From: Actinomycetaceae bacterium
GTDB lineage: Bacteria; Actinomycetota; Actinomycetes; Actinomycetales; Actinomycetaceae
NCBI GenBank assembly: GCA_030537795.1
Contig: JAUNVE010000006.1
Location: 19,866 to 83,865 of the forward strand
Reading direction: 5' to 3'
Length of the DNA: 64,000 bases
Position numbers and translations under genes: made by a program. This document shows positions 18,367-27,683 of the stretch, in pieces (the stretch's first letter is position 1; the number at the start of each line of letters is the position of its first letter). The notes below the pieces were generated by a model. The model was not told where the DNA came from, did not search any database, and worked only from the letters and a program-made list of their open reading frames with translations.

Positions 18367-19500
18367 CTAGTGTGAAACGATGCGCCAACCGCGGGCTTCA
18401 AGTTCGATTTCGGCCTCGCGTGCCCGGGTGGGGTCAACCATGAGTCGAGCAGATCCGACTTTTTGGTGGGCGGAATGGTCTAGGGTGAGATCTTCTATAT
18501 TGATACCAATGGCTCCCAGCTCAGAAAACAAGCGTCCCAGCTCTCCGGGCTTATCGGGTACGAGAACTTCAACGATGCCCCATCTGCGAGGTGCCCCACC
18601 GTGTTTACCGGGTATACGCGCTACGCCATCATTACCGGAATCAATCACAGCGTTAATGGCGCCTACGGAGCCTTCGGCACCGAAACCACGTGAAGCCCCC
18701 GACTGTAATCCAGCAATGAGGGTGTCGAGGTCGTCTTTGAACTTTCGCAAAACAGAGACGACAGGCCCACAGTTTCCCGAAACAATCGATGTCCACAACC
18801 GCGGATCCGATGCGGCAATACGGGTGGTGTCACGCAGCCCTTGGCCGACCAGTGCGAGAGCATCATCACTGGCATCGTGCAAGCGGGCGGCGAGTAGTGA
18901 CGAGACGAGCTGCGGAACGTGGGAAATCAACGCCACTGCCTCATCGTGTTCTTGCGCATCGAGCTCGGCCACGAATGCTCCCATGTCTATTGCCAATTCG
19001 CGCACCCGTAGCCGTGCTTCGTCATTTGAGTGCGGATGGGGTATGACCACCCACGGCCTGCCGATAAATAAGTCTCGATCGGCAGCGGCGGCACCGCTGC
19101 GTTCACGCCCAGCCATGGGATGAGAACTGACGTATCGTCCGGCATCGATACCGGAATCGAGAACTTCTTCGATCACCAATTTCTTGACGGAGGCGACGTC
19201 GGTAACAACCGCTGTCGGATAGTTTTCCAAAGCTCGAATTACACATTGAGCAGTGACATCCGGAGGTACCGCAACAATCACCAGAGACGGTTGCAAAGAT
19301 TCCTTCCCCAGAGGGATTCCGGCTCCTAAATCACGCGCCAAAGCCAGTGAAGTGGGAGAGGTATCGTCAAGGTAGACGTCAATATGAGCGGCCCGCAACG
19401 CCAGGGCTGCGGACGCTCCCAGGAGGCCACTTCCGATAACCAAAACTGGCCCTGAAGTTGCGATAGGCCGTCCGTCGGGATTTGTCGAGATATTAACCAT
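18367..19500 (-). CDS. tyrA: Prephenate dehydrogenase with ACT domain
   Basis: A 377-residue enzyme converting prephenate to 4-hydroxyphenylpyruvate for tyrosine synthesis. An N-terminal NAD(P)-binding Rossmann fold has GSGLLGAS at residues 23-30. The [16 protein letters not shown] block is typical of prephenate dehydrogenases. A C-terminal ACT domain (about 305-377, beginning [18 protein letters not shown]) suggests feedback control by an amino acid. The start codon lies six bases after the rluB stop. The position between rluB and cmk is a common actinobacterial arrangement. Confidence 0.92.
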   Translation of the reverse strand: MVNISTNPDGRPIATSGPVLVIGSGLLGASAALALRAAHIDVYLDDTSPTSLALARDLGAGIPLGKESLQPSLVIVAVPPDVTAQCVIRALENYPTAVVTDVASVKKLVIEEVLDSGIDAGRYVSSHPMAGRERSGAAAADRDLFIGRPWVVIPHPHSNDEARLRVRELAIDMGAFVAELDAQEHDEAVALISHVPQLVSSLLAARLHDASDDALALVGQGLRDTTRIAASDPRLWTSIVSGNCGPVVSVLRKFKDDLDTLIAGLQSGASRGFGAEGSVGAINAVIDSGNDGVARIPGKHGGAPRRWGIVEVLVPDKPGELGRLFSELGAIGINIEDLTLDHSAHQKVGSARLMVDPTRAREAEIELEARGWRIVSH

Positions 19501-19506
19501 AGGAAC

Positions 19507-20253
19507 TCACAACTTGACGCTTCGGTACAGTTCGGTCAAGATATCTCCTTCAATTTTGCGAGTCACGCCCGGATGGAGACGCCCGATGTGGACGGGGCCA
19601 AACTGCGTGCGGACGAGTTCGATCACGGGGAATCCAACCTCTTCAAGGACGCGTCGCACGATGCGGTTACGTCCTTCATGAAGGGTGATTTCAACCAGCG
19701 TGAGGTCACCGTAGAAGTCTTTAATGTCGAAATTTTGGATTGTTACCGGCCCGTCCTCCAGCGTAATACCTCGCAACAGCTTCTTGCGCAGACCTCGCGG
19801 AACCTCTCCAGACACGGTTGCTACATAGGTTTTCGGAATTTCCCACGATGGATGCATGAGACGGTGTGAAAGCTCACCATCATTGGTGAGCAGAATGAGA
19901 CCGGCGGTATCGGTATCGAGTCTGCCAACGTGATAAAGCCGCTGAGTATATTCCTGCGTATAGTCCGCTAAACAGGGGCGCCCCTCCGGGTCATTCATGG
20001 TCGACACCACCCCTACGGGCTTGTTGAGGGCGATGGTGAGTTGCTCATCCTCAATGAGAATCCTATCTCCATCGACATGAATGACTTGGCGCCGGGGATC
20101 TACGCGCGTTCCCAGTTTACGAACCACTTGGCCATCAACGGTAACGCGCCCTGAAGCAATCAGTTTTTCAGCGTGCCGGCGTGAAGCGATTCCCGCTTGT
20201 GAAATGACTTTTTGTAGGCGGGTGCCATCGGAAACATGGGGATCGTGTTTCAT
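19507..20253 (-). CDS. rluB: 23S rRNA pseudouridine synthase, RluB family
   Basis: A 248-residue protein with an N-terminal S4 RNA-binding domain (LQKVISQAGIASRRHAEKLI). The RsuA/RluB/RluE catalytic domain follows, with the nucleophilic Asp in GRLDTDTAGLILLTNDGEL and the ALNKPVGVVST and EGRNRIVRRVLE motifs. RluB modifies 23S rRNA at the equivalent of position 2605; the exact target is assigned by family and gene order (after scpB). The ATG overlaps the scpB stop by four bases. Confidence 0.92.
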   Translation of the reverse strand: MKHDPHVSDGTRLQKVISQAGIASRRHAEKLIASGRVTVDGQVVRKLGTRVDPRRQVIHVDGDRILIEDEQLTIALNKPVGVVSTMNDPEGRPCLADYTQEYTQRLYHVGRLDTDTAGLILLTNDGELSHRLMHPSWEIPKTYVATVSGEVPRGLRKKLLRGITLEDGPVTIQNFDIKDFYGDLTLVEITLHEGRNRIVRRVLEEVGFPVIELVRTQFGPVHIGRLHPGVTRKIEGDILTELYRSVKL

Positions 20254-20831
20254 GAGTTCTCCATATTGGCGAGCTCATCGAGCTCGTCGTGATCGGGCAG
20301 GTAGGGCGCCAATGGGGCCAGTTCGTCTAGGCTCTGTAGCCCCATCCGTGCAAGAAATTCGGTTGTCGTGTGGAATAGGGTTGCTCCGCTCGCGGTTTCT
20401 CCAGCGTCCTCAATGAGGCCGCGGGTAACGAGGTTACGCATGACAGAGTCAACATTCACTCCCCGGATAGCTCCCACTTGTGCGCGGGTAACGGGTTGTC
20501 GGTAGGCCACGATAGCCAGGGTTTCAAGCGCTGCTTGGCTGAGTTTTTGGGTGTGATTGCCGACAATGAACTCGCGTACAACCCCATCGCAGTCAGCTGC
20601 CGAATACATGCGCCACCCTTCGCCGACGTGCCGAAGTTCAAAGCCGCGACCATCGCGAATATATTCATCGCGCAAGTCTTGCAGCGTGTTTTCGACCCGA
20701 TGGACGGGAGCGTCAAGCGCAGTTGCGATATCGACGGCTGAGGCGGGAGCATCGATTACCATCAGAATCGCTTCAATTCCCCGACGGATTTCCCTATCCG
20801 TCGCTGTTGAAAGAGTGGCCTGCGTTTCCAT
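20250..20831 (-). CDS. scpB: Segregation and condensation protein B
   Basis: A 193-residue protein with two winged-helix domains that forms the SMC-ScpA-ScpB condensin complex for chromosome compaction and segregation. Recognisable segments are REIRRGIEAILMVIDAPASA at the start and LSQAALETLAIVAYRQPVTR with VDSVMRNLVTRGLI in the second domain. The start is placed at the ATG at 20831 because GGGAGG lies six bases upstream; an earlier in-frame start at 20894 would run into scpA. It is followed directly by rluB with a four-base overlap. Confidence 0.93.
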   Translation of the reverse strand: METQATLSTATDREIRRGIEAILMVIDAPASAVDIATALDAPVHRVENTLQDLRDEYIRDGRGFELRHVGEGWRMYSAADCDGVVREFIVGNHTQKLSQAALETLAIVAYRQPVTRAQVGAIRGVNVDSVMRNLVTRGLIEDAGETASGATLFHTTTEFLARMGLQSLDELAPLAPYLPDHDELDELANMENS

Positions 20832-20877
20832 TTTGTCCTCCCGGCAATATCGCGTGGCTAACGGTAGTCTACGTGTG

Positions 20878-21753
20878 TTAGCCACCTGTTGCATCTACCG
20901 TAAAGGTGTGATCGTTCTCGTTTTCATCATCAATGTGGATTGATGAGATGTCGGTATCCTCTCCGCTCCATTCAATTGTGAGTGGGGCAAGCGGATACTC
21001 CTGCTGAAATCGAATCAGTCCCTCCCGATAGAGGTCAAGGATGGCTAGGAAGCGGGAAACGATAGTATTCAGGTCGGGCGCATTGGCGCACAGGTCTGTA
21101 AATGTTGACCACCGCGACAATCGTAATACTGATGCAATGTACTCTGCCTGAGGGCGTACCGGCACCAGCGGATCATGCAGGTGAGTTGTGACCACTGTCG
21201 GCGGTTTTCGCGATAGCGCATCGGCCGCCAAACGCGCCAGTTGAGACGGCGTAGCTGACCAGCGAAGCTTAGGCAGGAGCGCAGCGTACTGTGGTTCGAG
21301 TTCAGCTTCACGCGGGTGACGGTGTGCGTGAAGATCCCATAAGCGTCCGAAGATAGCAGACACCTCTTTGAAGGCACGGTACTGCAAGAGTCGAGAAAAC
21401 AGCAGATCTCGAGCCTCCAGATATTCCCAGTCCTCATCGCCACCGTTATCCTCATGGGGAAGGAGACTTCTCGCTTTCATGTCGAGAAGCGTTGCCGCAA
21501 CAACTACGAATTCGGTGGTCTGAGACAGGTCGGAGACGGTTTTCATATGCGCGATAAAATCATCAGTTACCTGGGCCAGCGCAATTTCCGTAATATCAAG
21601 TTGCCGTTTGGTAATAAGCCCAAGCAGAAGATCAAATGGGCCGGTGAAATTGTCAAGCGCCACGACGAATTTACCGTCGGTGTTATCGGGCTGCTCGTCG
21701 TGGTCGAGTACGGGCAGGCTTTCCACCGGACTAGGCGGTGTCTCCACGGGCAA
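20878..21753 (-). CDS. scpA: Segregation and condensation protein A (kleisin)
   Basis: A 291-residue kleisin that bridges SMC heads and binds ScpB. The family start motif FTGPFDLLLGLITKRQLDI lies at about residues 37-55. It is followed by ITEIALAQVTDDFIAHM and the ATLLDMKARSLLP helix, and there is a winged helix near the C-terminus. The reading frame begins at TTG 21753 or GTG 21747, overlapping the parA stop by 17-23 bases; neither has a strong ribosome site, so translational coupling is likely. Up to residue 35 the N-terminus is variable and acidic. Confidence 0.9.
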   Translation of the reverse strand: MPVETPPSPVESLPVLDHDEQPDNTDGKFVVALDNFTGPFDLLLGLITKRQLDITEIALAQVTDDFIAHMKTVSDLSQTTEFVVVAATLLDMKARSLLPHEDNGGDEDWEYLEARDLLFSRLLQYRAFKEVSAIFGRLWDLHAHRHPREAELEPQYAALLPKLRWSATPSQLARLAADALSRKPPTVVTTHLHDPLVPVRPQAEYIASVLRLSRWSTFTDLCANAPDLNTIVSRFLAILDLYREGLIRFQQEYPLAPLTIEWSGEDTDISSIHIDDENENDHTFTVDATGG

Positions 21754-22615
21754 TCACTTCGCGTGCCAGCCGGCGGTAGGCGTGAGCTCCAGGATGGGTA
21801 GGAGCGTAACTCGTAATAGGCTCAGTTGCCACAGAGGCGTCGGGAAATTTAACCGTACGATTGATTTTGGTGTCGTAAACCTTATCTCCGAAAGCTTGCT
21901 CAAGCCGCTCGAGAACTTCTCTGGCATGCAGTGTTCGAGTGTCCACCATGGTCGCTAAAATACCGTCAATTTTGAGCCGCGGGTTGAGACGATCATGCAC
22001 CATATCAATCGTGTCAATAAGAAGCGCCACACCGCGTAAAGCAAAGAACTCGGCTTCCAGCGGAATCATGACGCCGTGGGCAGCGGTGAGGGCGTTGACA
22101 GTGAGGAGCCCGAGCGACGGCTGACAATCAATAAAAATCGCGTCGTAGTCGTCAATGACAGGTCGCAACGCTCGCGTCAACGCCTGCTCGCGCGCAACTT
22201 CATTGACGAGCTGAACTTCCGCCGCAGATAAATCAATATTTGCTGGCACTAGATCAAGCCCGTCGATTCCTGTTTCTTGAATGGCATCGACAATGCTCTG
22301 CTGCGATCCAAGCAAGAGATTATAGATCGTAAGGTCAAGATCTTGGGAGTTAATGCCAAGCCCGGCACTGGCGGCACCTTGCGGATCAAAATCGACAATC
22401 AAAACACGCCGACCGTATTCCGCGAGTGCGGCCGCCAAGTTAATGGTGGTGGTGGTTTTCCCCACCCCTCCCTTTTGATTGCACATAGCAATTATGCGTG
22501 CCGGCCCATGTCCGGCTAACGGCTCGGGCACGGGAAAATCGTCATCACGGCCCCCTTCCGGGGGTACGGGTACCAGTCCAGGCTGTATGTCACTCACATT
22601 CCAAGGATATGACAT
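21731..22615 (-). CDS. ParA-family chromosome partitioning ATPase
   Basis: A 294-residue Walker-type ATPase with the deviant P-loop KGGVGKTTTT at residues 48-57, the VDFDPQGAASAGLG switch region and the DCQPSLGLLTVNAL segment. It belongs to the ParA/Soj family. It is not next to a parB gene; instead it stands between xerD and scpA, as is common in actinobacteria, and may act with the condensin genes. The N-terminal 40 residues are a Pro/Asp-rich extension. The start may be ATG 22615 or an internal GTG at 22597; neither has a clear ribosome site. Confidence 0.9.
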   Translation of the reverse strand: MSYPWNVSDIQPGLVPVPPEGGRDDDFPVPEPLAGHGPARIIAMCNQKGGVGKTTTTINLAAALAEYGRRVLIVDFDPQGAASAGLGINSQDLDLTIYNLLLGSQQSIVDAIQETGIDGLDLVPANIDLSAAEVQLVNEVAREQALTRALRPVIDDYDAIFIDCQPSLGLLTVNALTAAHGVMIPLEAEFFALRGVALLIDTIDMVHDRLNPRLKIDGILATMVDTRTLHAREVLERLEQAFGDKVYDTKINRTVKFPDASVATEPITSYAPTHPGAHAYRRLAREVIARGDTA

Positions 22616-22642
22616 TGCTTAGCTCAGTGTGTCGCAGACACT

Positions 22643-23581
22643 CTACCCCAGCGCGCGTGGGTGGGTGGCAGCGTGTACTTCGCGTAGCGTTGCAATGGAT
22701 ACTTTCGTATAAATCTGGGTGGTATTAACGCTGGCGTGTCCTAAAAGTTCCTGTACATCTCGAATGGAAGCTCCTCCTTCGAGCAGGTGGGTGGCAAATG
22801 AGTGGCGAAGCATATGCGGTGAGACGTGGTCGTCGAGGCCCGCTTCCGTAGCGATTTGGGAAATAGCTTCCCACGCACTTTGACGTGAAAGAGGGCGCCC
22901 TCGTTTATTAAGGAATAACGCGTGAGAGCCGTTTCCTTTGGCGGCCAGTTCTGGTCGCCCGTAACGCATGTATGCCACCAGCGCGTCAATAGCGAACTGT
23001 CCCAAAGGCACGATACGTTCTTTGCGACCTTTGCCAAAAAGTGTGACGTGCGGAAAATCGCTGTCGAGTTCAAGGTTATCGGGGGTGAGAGTGACAATTT
23101 CCGAAATGCGCCCTCCGGTTCCGTATAGTAATTCGACCAGTGCGGTATCGCGTAAACCGATCGCCCCCGGATGTTTGTGGGCGGCCTGAAGCATCGCCGT
23201 AACCTGGTCAATGCGTAAAGCTTTCGGTAGGGATTGAGCTGGACGCACCGGGTCAAGGTCTGTGGTTGGATCAGCAGTGGCAATATCTTCATCAATGGCG
23301 AATCGGAATAGCGCCCGTATCGATGAGCGTGCCCTTGCGATTGACGAGGGCGCCAGTTGCCTGCCGGTGACGCGTCCTGATGCCAGCCCCGCCAAATGGT
23401 TTTGCACCATTGCGGTATCGACTTCAGTAATCGGGGTGTCGGCACCGATATCGCGCAGGAATCTCGTGAGATCACGGCTATAGGAAGCGACCGTGTTATC
23501 CGATGCCCCTTTTTCAACTGATAGGAAGTCAATGAAATCGTGGTGGCAGCGGCGTAACGAGTCTGTGGCATGAGCTGGCAT
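22643..23581 (-). CDS. xerD: Tyrosine recombinase XerD
   Basis: A 312-residue site-specific recombinase that resolves chromosome dimers at dif with XerC. An N-terminal SAM-like core-binding domain is followed by the catalytic domain, with the full set of active residues: Arg158, Lys184, His256, Arg259, His282 and Tyr291 (motifs GTGGRISEI, HMLRHSFATHLL, LGHASVNTTQIYTKVS). Length and the location ahead of parA-scpAB indicate XerD rather than a phage integrase. No dif-like site was recognised in the window. Confidence 0.93.
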   Translation of the reverse strand: MPAHATDSLRRCHHDFIDFLSVEKGASDNTVASYSRDLTRFLRDIGADTPITEVDTAMVQNHLAGLASGRVTGRQLAPSSIARARSSIRALFRFAIDEDIATADPTTDLDPVRPAQSLPKALRIDQVTAMLQAAHKHPGAIGLRDTALVELLYGTGGRISEIVTLTPDNLELDSDFPHVTLFGKGRKERIVPLGQFAIDALVAYMRYGRPELAAKGNGSHALFLNKRGRPLSRQSAWEAISQIATEAGLDDHVSPHMLRHSFATHLLEGGASIRDVQELLGHASVNTTQIYTKVSIATLREVHAATHPRALG

Positions 23582-23705
23582 ACCGGCATTGTAACTGGAG
23601 GCCTATTCGAAGTGGCGCTGGTGTGGCTGTCGGGGTGCCTAGGTCCTGTGTAGTAACGCTGAGATGTTGTTATCCTGAGGTCAGCGTAGCCATTGTGATG
23701 ACAAC

Positions 23706-23735
23706 TTGACGCAACTGACGGGACGCCCACGATAA
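23706..23735 (+). promoter_or_regulatory. Candidate tkt promoter
   Basis: TTGACG (23706-23711) and CGATAA (23730-23735) are separated by 18 bases and lie about 50 bases before the transketolase start. This fits a housekeeping sigma factor. Confidence 0.45.
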
Positions 23736-23785
23736 AAGGGGTTAGTCTCGATATATCACGCTAATTACTACACAGAGAGGTGACC

Positions 23786-25846
23786 ATGGCGCTGGCCTGG
23801 AATGAACTCGATACTCGCGCGGTGAAAACCGCGAAAATGCTGGCTGCTGATGCTGTTGAGGAAGCCGGTTCCGGACACCCAGGGACCGCGATTTCTCTGG
23901 CACCGGCGGCCTATCTCCTTTATCAGCGACGCATGAAGCTCGATCCGCAAGATCACCTGTGGTTGGGACGGGACCGTTTCGTCCTTTCCGCGGGCCACTC
24001 TTCGCTGACACAGTACATTAGCCTGTACCTTGCGGGAGCCGGCCTCGAGCTTGACGATCTCAAAAAGTTCCGTACTTTTAATTCACTTACTCCCGGTCAC
24101 CCAGAGTATAAGCACACGGATTTTGTAGAAATTACTACCGGTCCTCTTGGGTCTGGCCTATCATCTGCTGTCGGTATGGCTATGGCGCAGCGACGCATCC
24201 GCGGCATGTTTGATCCTGAAGCTCCCGAGGGAGAATCCCCCTTTGATCACCGGGTGTACGTAATAGCCGGGGACGGTTGTCTGCAGGAAGGCATCAGCTC
24301 AGAAGCCTGTTCGCTGGCGGGCACGCAAAAACTGGGTAATCTTATTCTGATCTGGGATGACAACCACATTTCCATTGAAGATGACACGAATATTGCTTTC
24401 AACGAAGATGTGCTTAAGCGCTTCGAAGCCTACGGGTGGCATACGCAGTCGGTCAGCTGGCAGACAGAAGACGGCTATACAGAAGACGTTGACGCGTTAA
24501 ATGCCGCTCTTGAAGCTGCCGAAGCCGAAACTTCGAAGCCGTCGATTATCGCTTTGCGCACCATTATCGGTTGGCCCACTCCCGAAAAACAGAATACCGG
24601 TGGAATTCATGGCTCACCTCTGGGCGATGACGCCCTCCAGGGCCTGAAGGCAGAACTTGGACTCCCCACGGACGAAATGTTCGCTGTTGACGAAGAGGCC
24701 GTGGCTCATGCCCGCCAAAACGTGGCTGACCGCGCCCGTGAGGCTCGCCGGGTTTGGGATGAGAAGTTCTCTCAGTGGCAGAAGGACAATCCGGAAGAAT
24801 CTGAACTTCTCGACCGTCTTCGCGACGGCCGCTTGCCGGAAGGTTGGGAGCAGTCGCTACCTGCTTTTGAAGAGGGTAAGGCAGTTGCAACTCGGGCGGC
24901 CTCGGGACAAGTTATTAACGCCATTGCCCCGGTTCTTCCCGAACTGTGGGGTGGCTCGGCCGACCTCGCGGGTTCGAATAATACCCTCATGAAAGGAGAA
25001 CCCTCATTCCTGCCGGTTGAGCGTTCCTCGAAGATGTTTGCCGGCAACCCATACGGTCGCAACCTTCACTTTGGGGTGCGTGAACATGGAATGGGTGCGG
25101 TGCTCAATGGTATTGCGCTAGAAGGGCTGACTCGCGTTTACGGCGGCACGTTCTTCGTCTTCTCCGATTACATGCGCGGTGCGGTGCGTCTGGCGGCGTT
25201 AATGAATCTGCCGGTCACCTACGTGTGGACGCACGATTCGATTGGTGTGGGCGAGGATGGCCCCACCCACCAGCCGGTTGAGCATCTCGCCGCTTACCGT
25301 GCGATTCCCAACCTGCAGATTGTTCGTCCCGCAGATGCTGCTGAGACGGCACAGGCATGGAAGGCAACACTCGAGCAGGATGGTCCGGTGGGCCTTATCC
25401 TGTCGCGGCAGGCACTTCCGAACCCCGCGCGCGGCGAGGGAGCCTTGGCATCGGCGGAGGGCGTGGCTCGCGGTGCCTACGTATTGTCGGACTGTGAGGG
25501 AACGCCTGAGCTCATCATCATGGCATCTGGTTCCGAGGTGCAGCTAGCGCTGGCGGCCAAGGAGGAATTGTCGGATGTCAAGGTCCGCGTTGTTTCTGTT
25601 CCGTGTATGGAATGGTTTGACGCGCAGGACGATGACTACCGCGAATCGGTTCTGCCGGCAGAGGTTACCGCCCGAGTTTCGGTGGAAGCCGGTATTGCCA
25701 TGCCGTGGCTGAAGTACCTCGGATGTGAAGGTAAAGCTGTCGCCATGGATTCCTTCGGCGGTGTCGGTAGTGCCGGTGAACTATTCGAACACTTCGGAAT
25801 CACTACCGATGCGGTTGTTCGTACCGCTCGCGAAGTTCTCGCCTGA
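23786..25846 (+). CDS. tkt: Transketolase
   Basis: A 686-residue thiamine-diphosphate enzyme moving two-carbon units between sugar phosphates in the pentose phosphate pathway. The TPP/Mg2+ motif begins GDGCLQEGISSEA and ends around DDNHISIEDD. SGHPGTAISLAP, the GSLG-type loop (GPLGSGLSSAVGMA) and the pyrimidine-domain motif GVREHGMGAVLNG are all present. ATG at 23786 is preferred over GTG 23780, which lies within the GAGAGG ribosome site. It converges with the DUF853 gene, and its terminator follows at 25862. The usual actinobacterial neighbour transaldolase is not next to it. Confidence 0.97.
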   Translation: MALAWNELDTRAVKTAKMLAADAVEEAGSGHPGTAISLAPAAYLLYQRRMKLDPQDHLWLGRDRFVLSAGHSSLTQYISLYLAGAGLELDDLKKFRTFNSLTPGHPEYKHTDFVEITTGPLGSGLSSAVGMAMAQRRIRGMFDPEAPEGESPFDHRVYVIAGDGCLQEGISSEACSLAGTQKLGNLILIWDDNHISIEDDTNIAFNEDVLKRFEAYGWHTQSVSWQTEDGYTEDVDALNAALEAAEAETSKPSIIALRTIIGWPTPEKQNTGGIHGSPLGDDALQGLKAELGLPTDEMFAVDEEAVAHARQNVADRAREARRVWDEKFSQWQKDNPEESELLDRLRDGRLPEGWEQSLPAFEEGKAVATRAASGQVINAIAPVLPELWGGSADLAGSNNTLMKGEPSFLPVERSSKMFAGNPYGRNLHFGVREHGMGAVLNGIALEGLTRVYGGTFFVFSDYMRGAVRLAALMNLPVTYVWTHDSIGVGEDGPTHQPVEHLAAYRAIPNLQIVRPADAAETAQAWKATLEQDGPVGLILSRQALPNPARGEGALASAEGVARGAYVLSDCEGTPELIIMASGSEVQLALAAKEELSDVKVRVVSVPCMEWFDAQDDDYRESVLPAEVTARVSVEAGIAMPWLKYLGCEGKAVAMDSFGGVGSAGELFEHFGITTDAVVRTAREVLA

Positions 25847-25861
25847 CCTGTTTCGATAAAT

Positions 25862-25905
25862 GATGAGCGGCTCCCTAAGCCGGAGCCCCTCATCATTTTC
25901 TTTTA
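25862..25905 (+). terminator. Terminator of tkt
   Basis: GATGAG-C-GGCTCC (25862-25874) pairs with GGAGCC-C-CTCATC (around 25882-25894), followed by ATTTTCTTTT. The T-run reaches the stop codon of the convergent DUF853 gene. Confidence 0.85.
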
Positions 25906-27549
25906 TCGTCGACGTCGGCGCCTGGTTCCGAAGATAGTACGTGAAATTTCTCGTCCCAGCTGGGTGCCAAATGATCGCATAGCGTTGCCGAGCATTCCGG
26001 TTACAACATCGGAGACGGTATCGGCCTCTTTCCGCGAAACAGACCCTGTTTTCCGCCGTGATGTCGGATTCACAATAGCGTCTTCTAACTCCTCGTCGGT
26101 GTACTTTGTGCCAATATCCGGTTGGCTATCTTGCGATGCCGCGGAGTCGTCGCGCTCAGTCGCAGGTGCATGAGTGCCTTGGGAGCCGGCCTCAGTCAGA
26201 GCCTCAAAAGCAGAATACGGGTCGGTAGCTTCGACATATTGAGTTCGAATTTTCGATTCTTCGATGACTTTCTTAATGACCTCATCATCGGCTACCCCCA
26301 TATCTGCTGCGGGCGCACATAGCCGTGTCGGTGCCACCGGGGTGGGAACTCCCTTCTCCCCTAGCACGGTGATGAGGGCTTCACCGGTTCCCAGATTGGT
26401 AATCACTTCTTCGAGGTCCAATGGTGTATTGGGGAAAGTAGAAACCGTATTCTTGAGTTTGTCGACATCTTTTGGGGTGTAGGCACGCAACGCGTGCATG
26501 ACCCGCGAGCCCAGTTGCGCCAATACATCTTCCGGGACATCCTGCGGAGTTTGGGTAATGAAAAATACGCCAACACCCTTTGAACGGATGAGCTTAACGG
26601 TTTGCACGACCTGATCGAGGAAAGTGGGAGAAGCAGATTTGAAGAGCAGATGGGCTTCGTCGAAAAAGAATACGAGTTTTGGTTTGGGTTGATCTCCGAC
26701 CTCGGGCAGGGTGTCAAATAGATCGGCCAATAACCACATGATGAAAGTCGAGACGAGGGCGGGCCGCGAATCTAGTTGCGGAATTGCGAGGGAGGATATG
26801 ACCCCACGTCCGTCCTCGTCAAGCCGAAAGAAATCGGCGGTATCGAATGCCGGAGTGCCAAAGAACACGTCACCACCCTGGCTTTCCAGCACCGATACTG
26901 ATCGCAGAATGACGCCGGCGGTAGCGGAGGATATTCCTCCGATTTCCTTCAGCTCTGATTTTCCTTCATCGGTGAGGTACTGCACGACCGCTTTAAGATC
27001 TTTTAGATCGATCAGGGCCAGCCCCCGCCTGTCGGCCCAGCTAAAGATCAGTTGCAAAGCTTGTTCTTGGGTGGTGTTGAGGTCGAGTACTTTCGCCATC
27101 AGCAGTGGGCCGAAGTCACAGACGGTGGCGCGTACGGGGGTGCCGCGTTCGGCCTGCGCCCCCAAAGACAACATTTCCAGGGTGAATGCGTCAGGTTTCC
27201 AGTCCTGTCCAATATCTTCTGTTCGTGCCAGTAGCTGGTCGGAAGGTTCCCCCGGTTGTGCCAGTCCGGTGAGGTCGCCTTTGACGTCGGTGAGAAAGAC
27301 GGACACGCCTTGGCTGGCGAGTCCTTCGGCAATGAGTTGTAACGTGCGGGTTTTACCGGTGCCGGTTGCGCCGGCGATCAGACCGTGACGATTCATAGCA
27401 TGGAGCGGTATACGGATCTGCGCTTGCGGATAGGTGCCGTTATCGTCAATTAGCGAGCCGAGGGCGATGCTGTCTTCATCGAAGTCGTATCCGGCCGCTA
27501 TGGTTTCAACCAGTTCTGGAGTCATTCCCCACGTGTTCTTATTACTCAT
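25903..27549 (-). CDS. HerA-like ATPase, DUF853 family
   Basis: A 548-residue P-loop ATPase with Walker A GATGTGKT at residues 60-67, the VFLTDVKGDLTGLAQPG segment, and Walker B VFFFDEAHLLF. A sensor region FFITQTPQDVPEDVLAQLGSRV follows. This is the DUF853 group of the HerA/FtsK superfamily. The role is not established; HerA relatives pump DNA or act as NTP-driven remodelers. The C-terminal 90 residues are low in complexity and end in an Arg-rich tail. The gene sits between tkt and zwf, convergent with the first and divergent from the second. Confidence 0.88.
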   Translation of the reverse strand: MSNKNTWGMTPELVETIAAGYDFDEDSIALGSLIDDNGTYPQAQIRIPLHAMNRHGLIAGATGTGKTRTLQLIAEGLASQGVSVFLTDVKGDLTGLAQPGEPSDQLLARTEDIGQDWKPDAFTLEMLSLGAQAERGTPVRATVCDFGPLLMAKVLDLNTTQEQALQLIFSWADRRGLALIDLKDLKAVVQYLTDEGKSELKEIGGISSATAGVILRSVSVLESQGGDVFFGTPAFDTADFFRLDEDGRGVISSLAIPQLDSRPALVSTFIMWLLADLFDTLPEVGDQPKPKLVFFFDEAHLLFKSASPTFLDQVVQTVKLIRSKGVGVFFITQTPQDVPEDVLAQLGSRVMHALRAYTPKDVDKLKNTVSTFPNTPLDLEEVITNLGTGEALITVLGEKGVPTPVAPTRLCAPAADMGVADDEVIKKVIEESKIRTQYVEATDPYSAFEALTEAGSQGTHAPATERDDSAASQDSQPDIGTKYTDEELEDAIVNPTSRRKTGSVSRKEADTVSDVVTGMLGNAMRSFGTQLGREISRTIFGTRRRRRR

Positions 27550-27683
27550 GGTTGTAGTGTAACGACGAGGTCAATGGTCGTTGCAGTTTTCACCACCGGA
27601 GTACTCTGCTGCGTGTGCAAATCAGTTCTTTACTCATTATTGACGTAGAGTATGTGGAGGTAGGTGCGAAGGGAGGAAAAAAT

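Noticed and set aside
22741..23730. 329-codon open frame on the minus strand
   Set aside because: Same strand, different frame from xerD, whose catalytic residues are all intact in the accepted frame. The alternative protein has no motifs.
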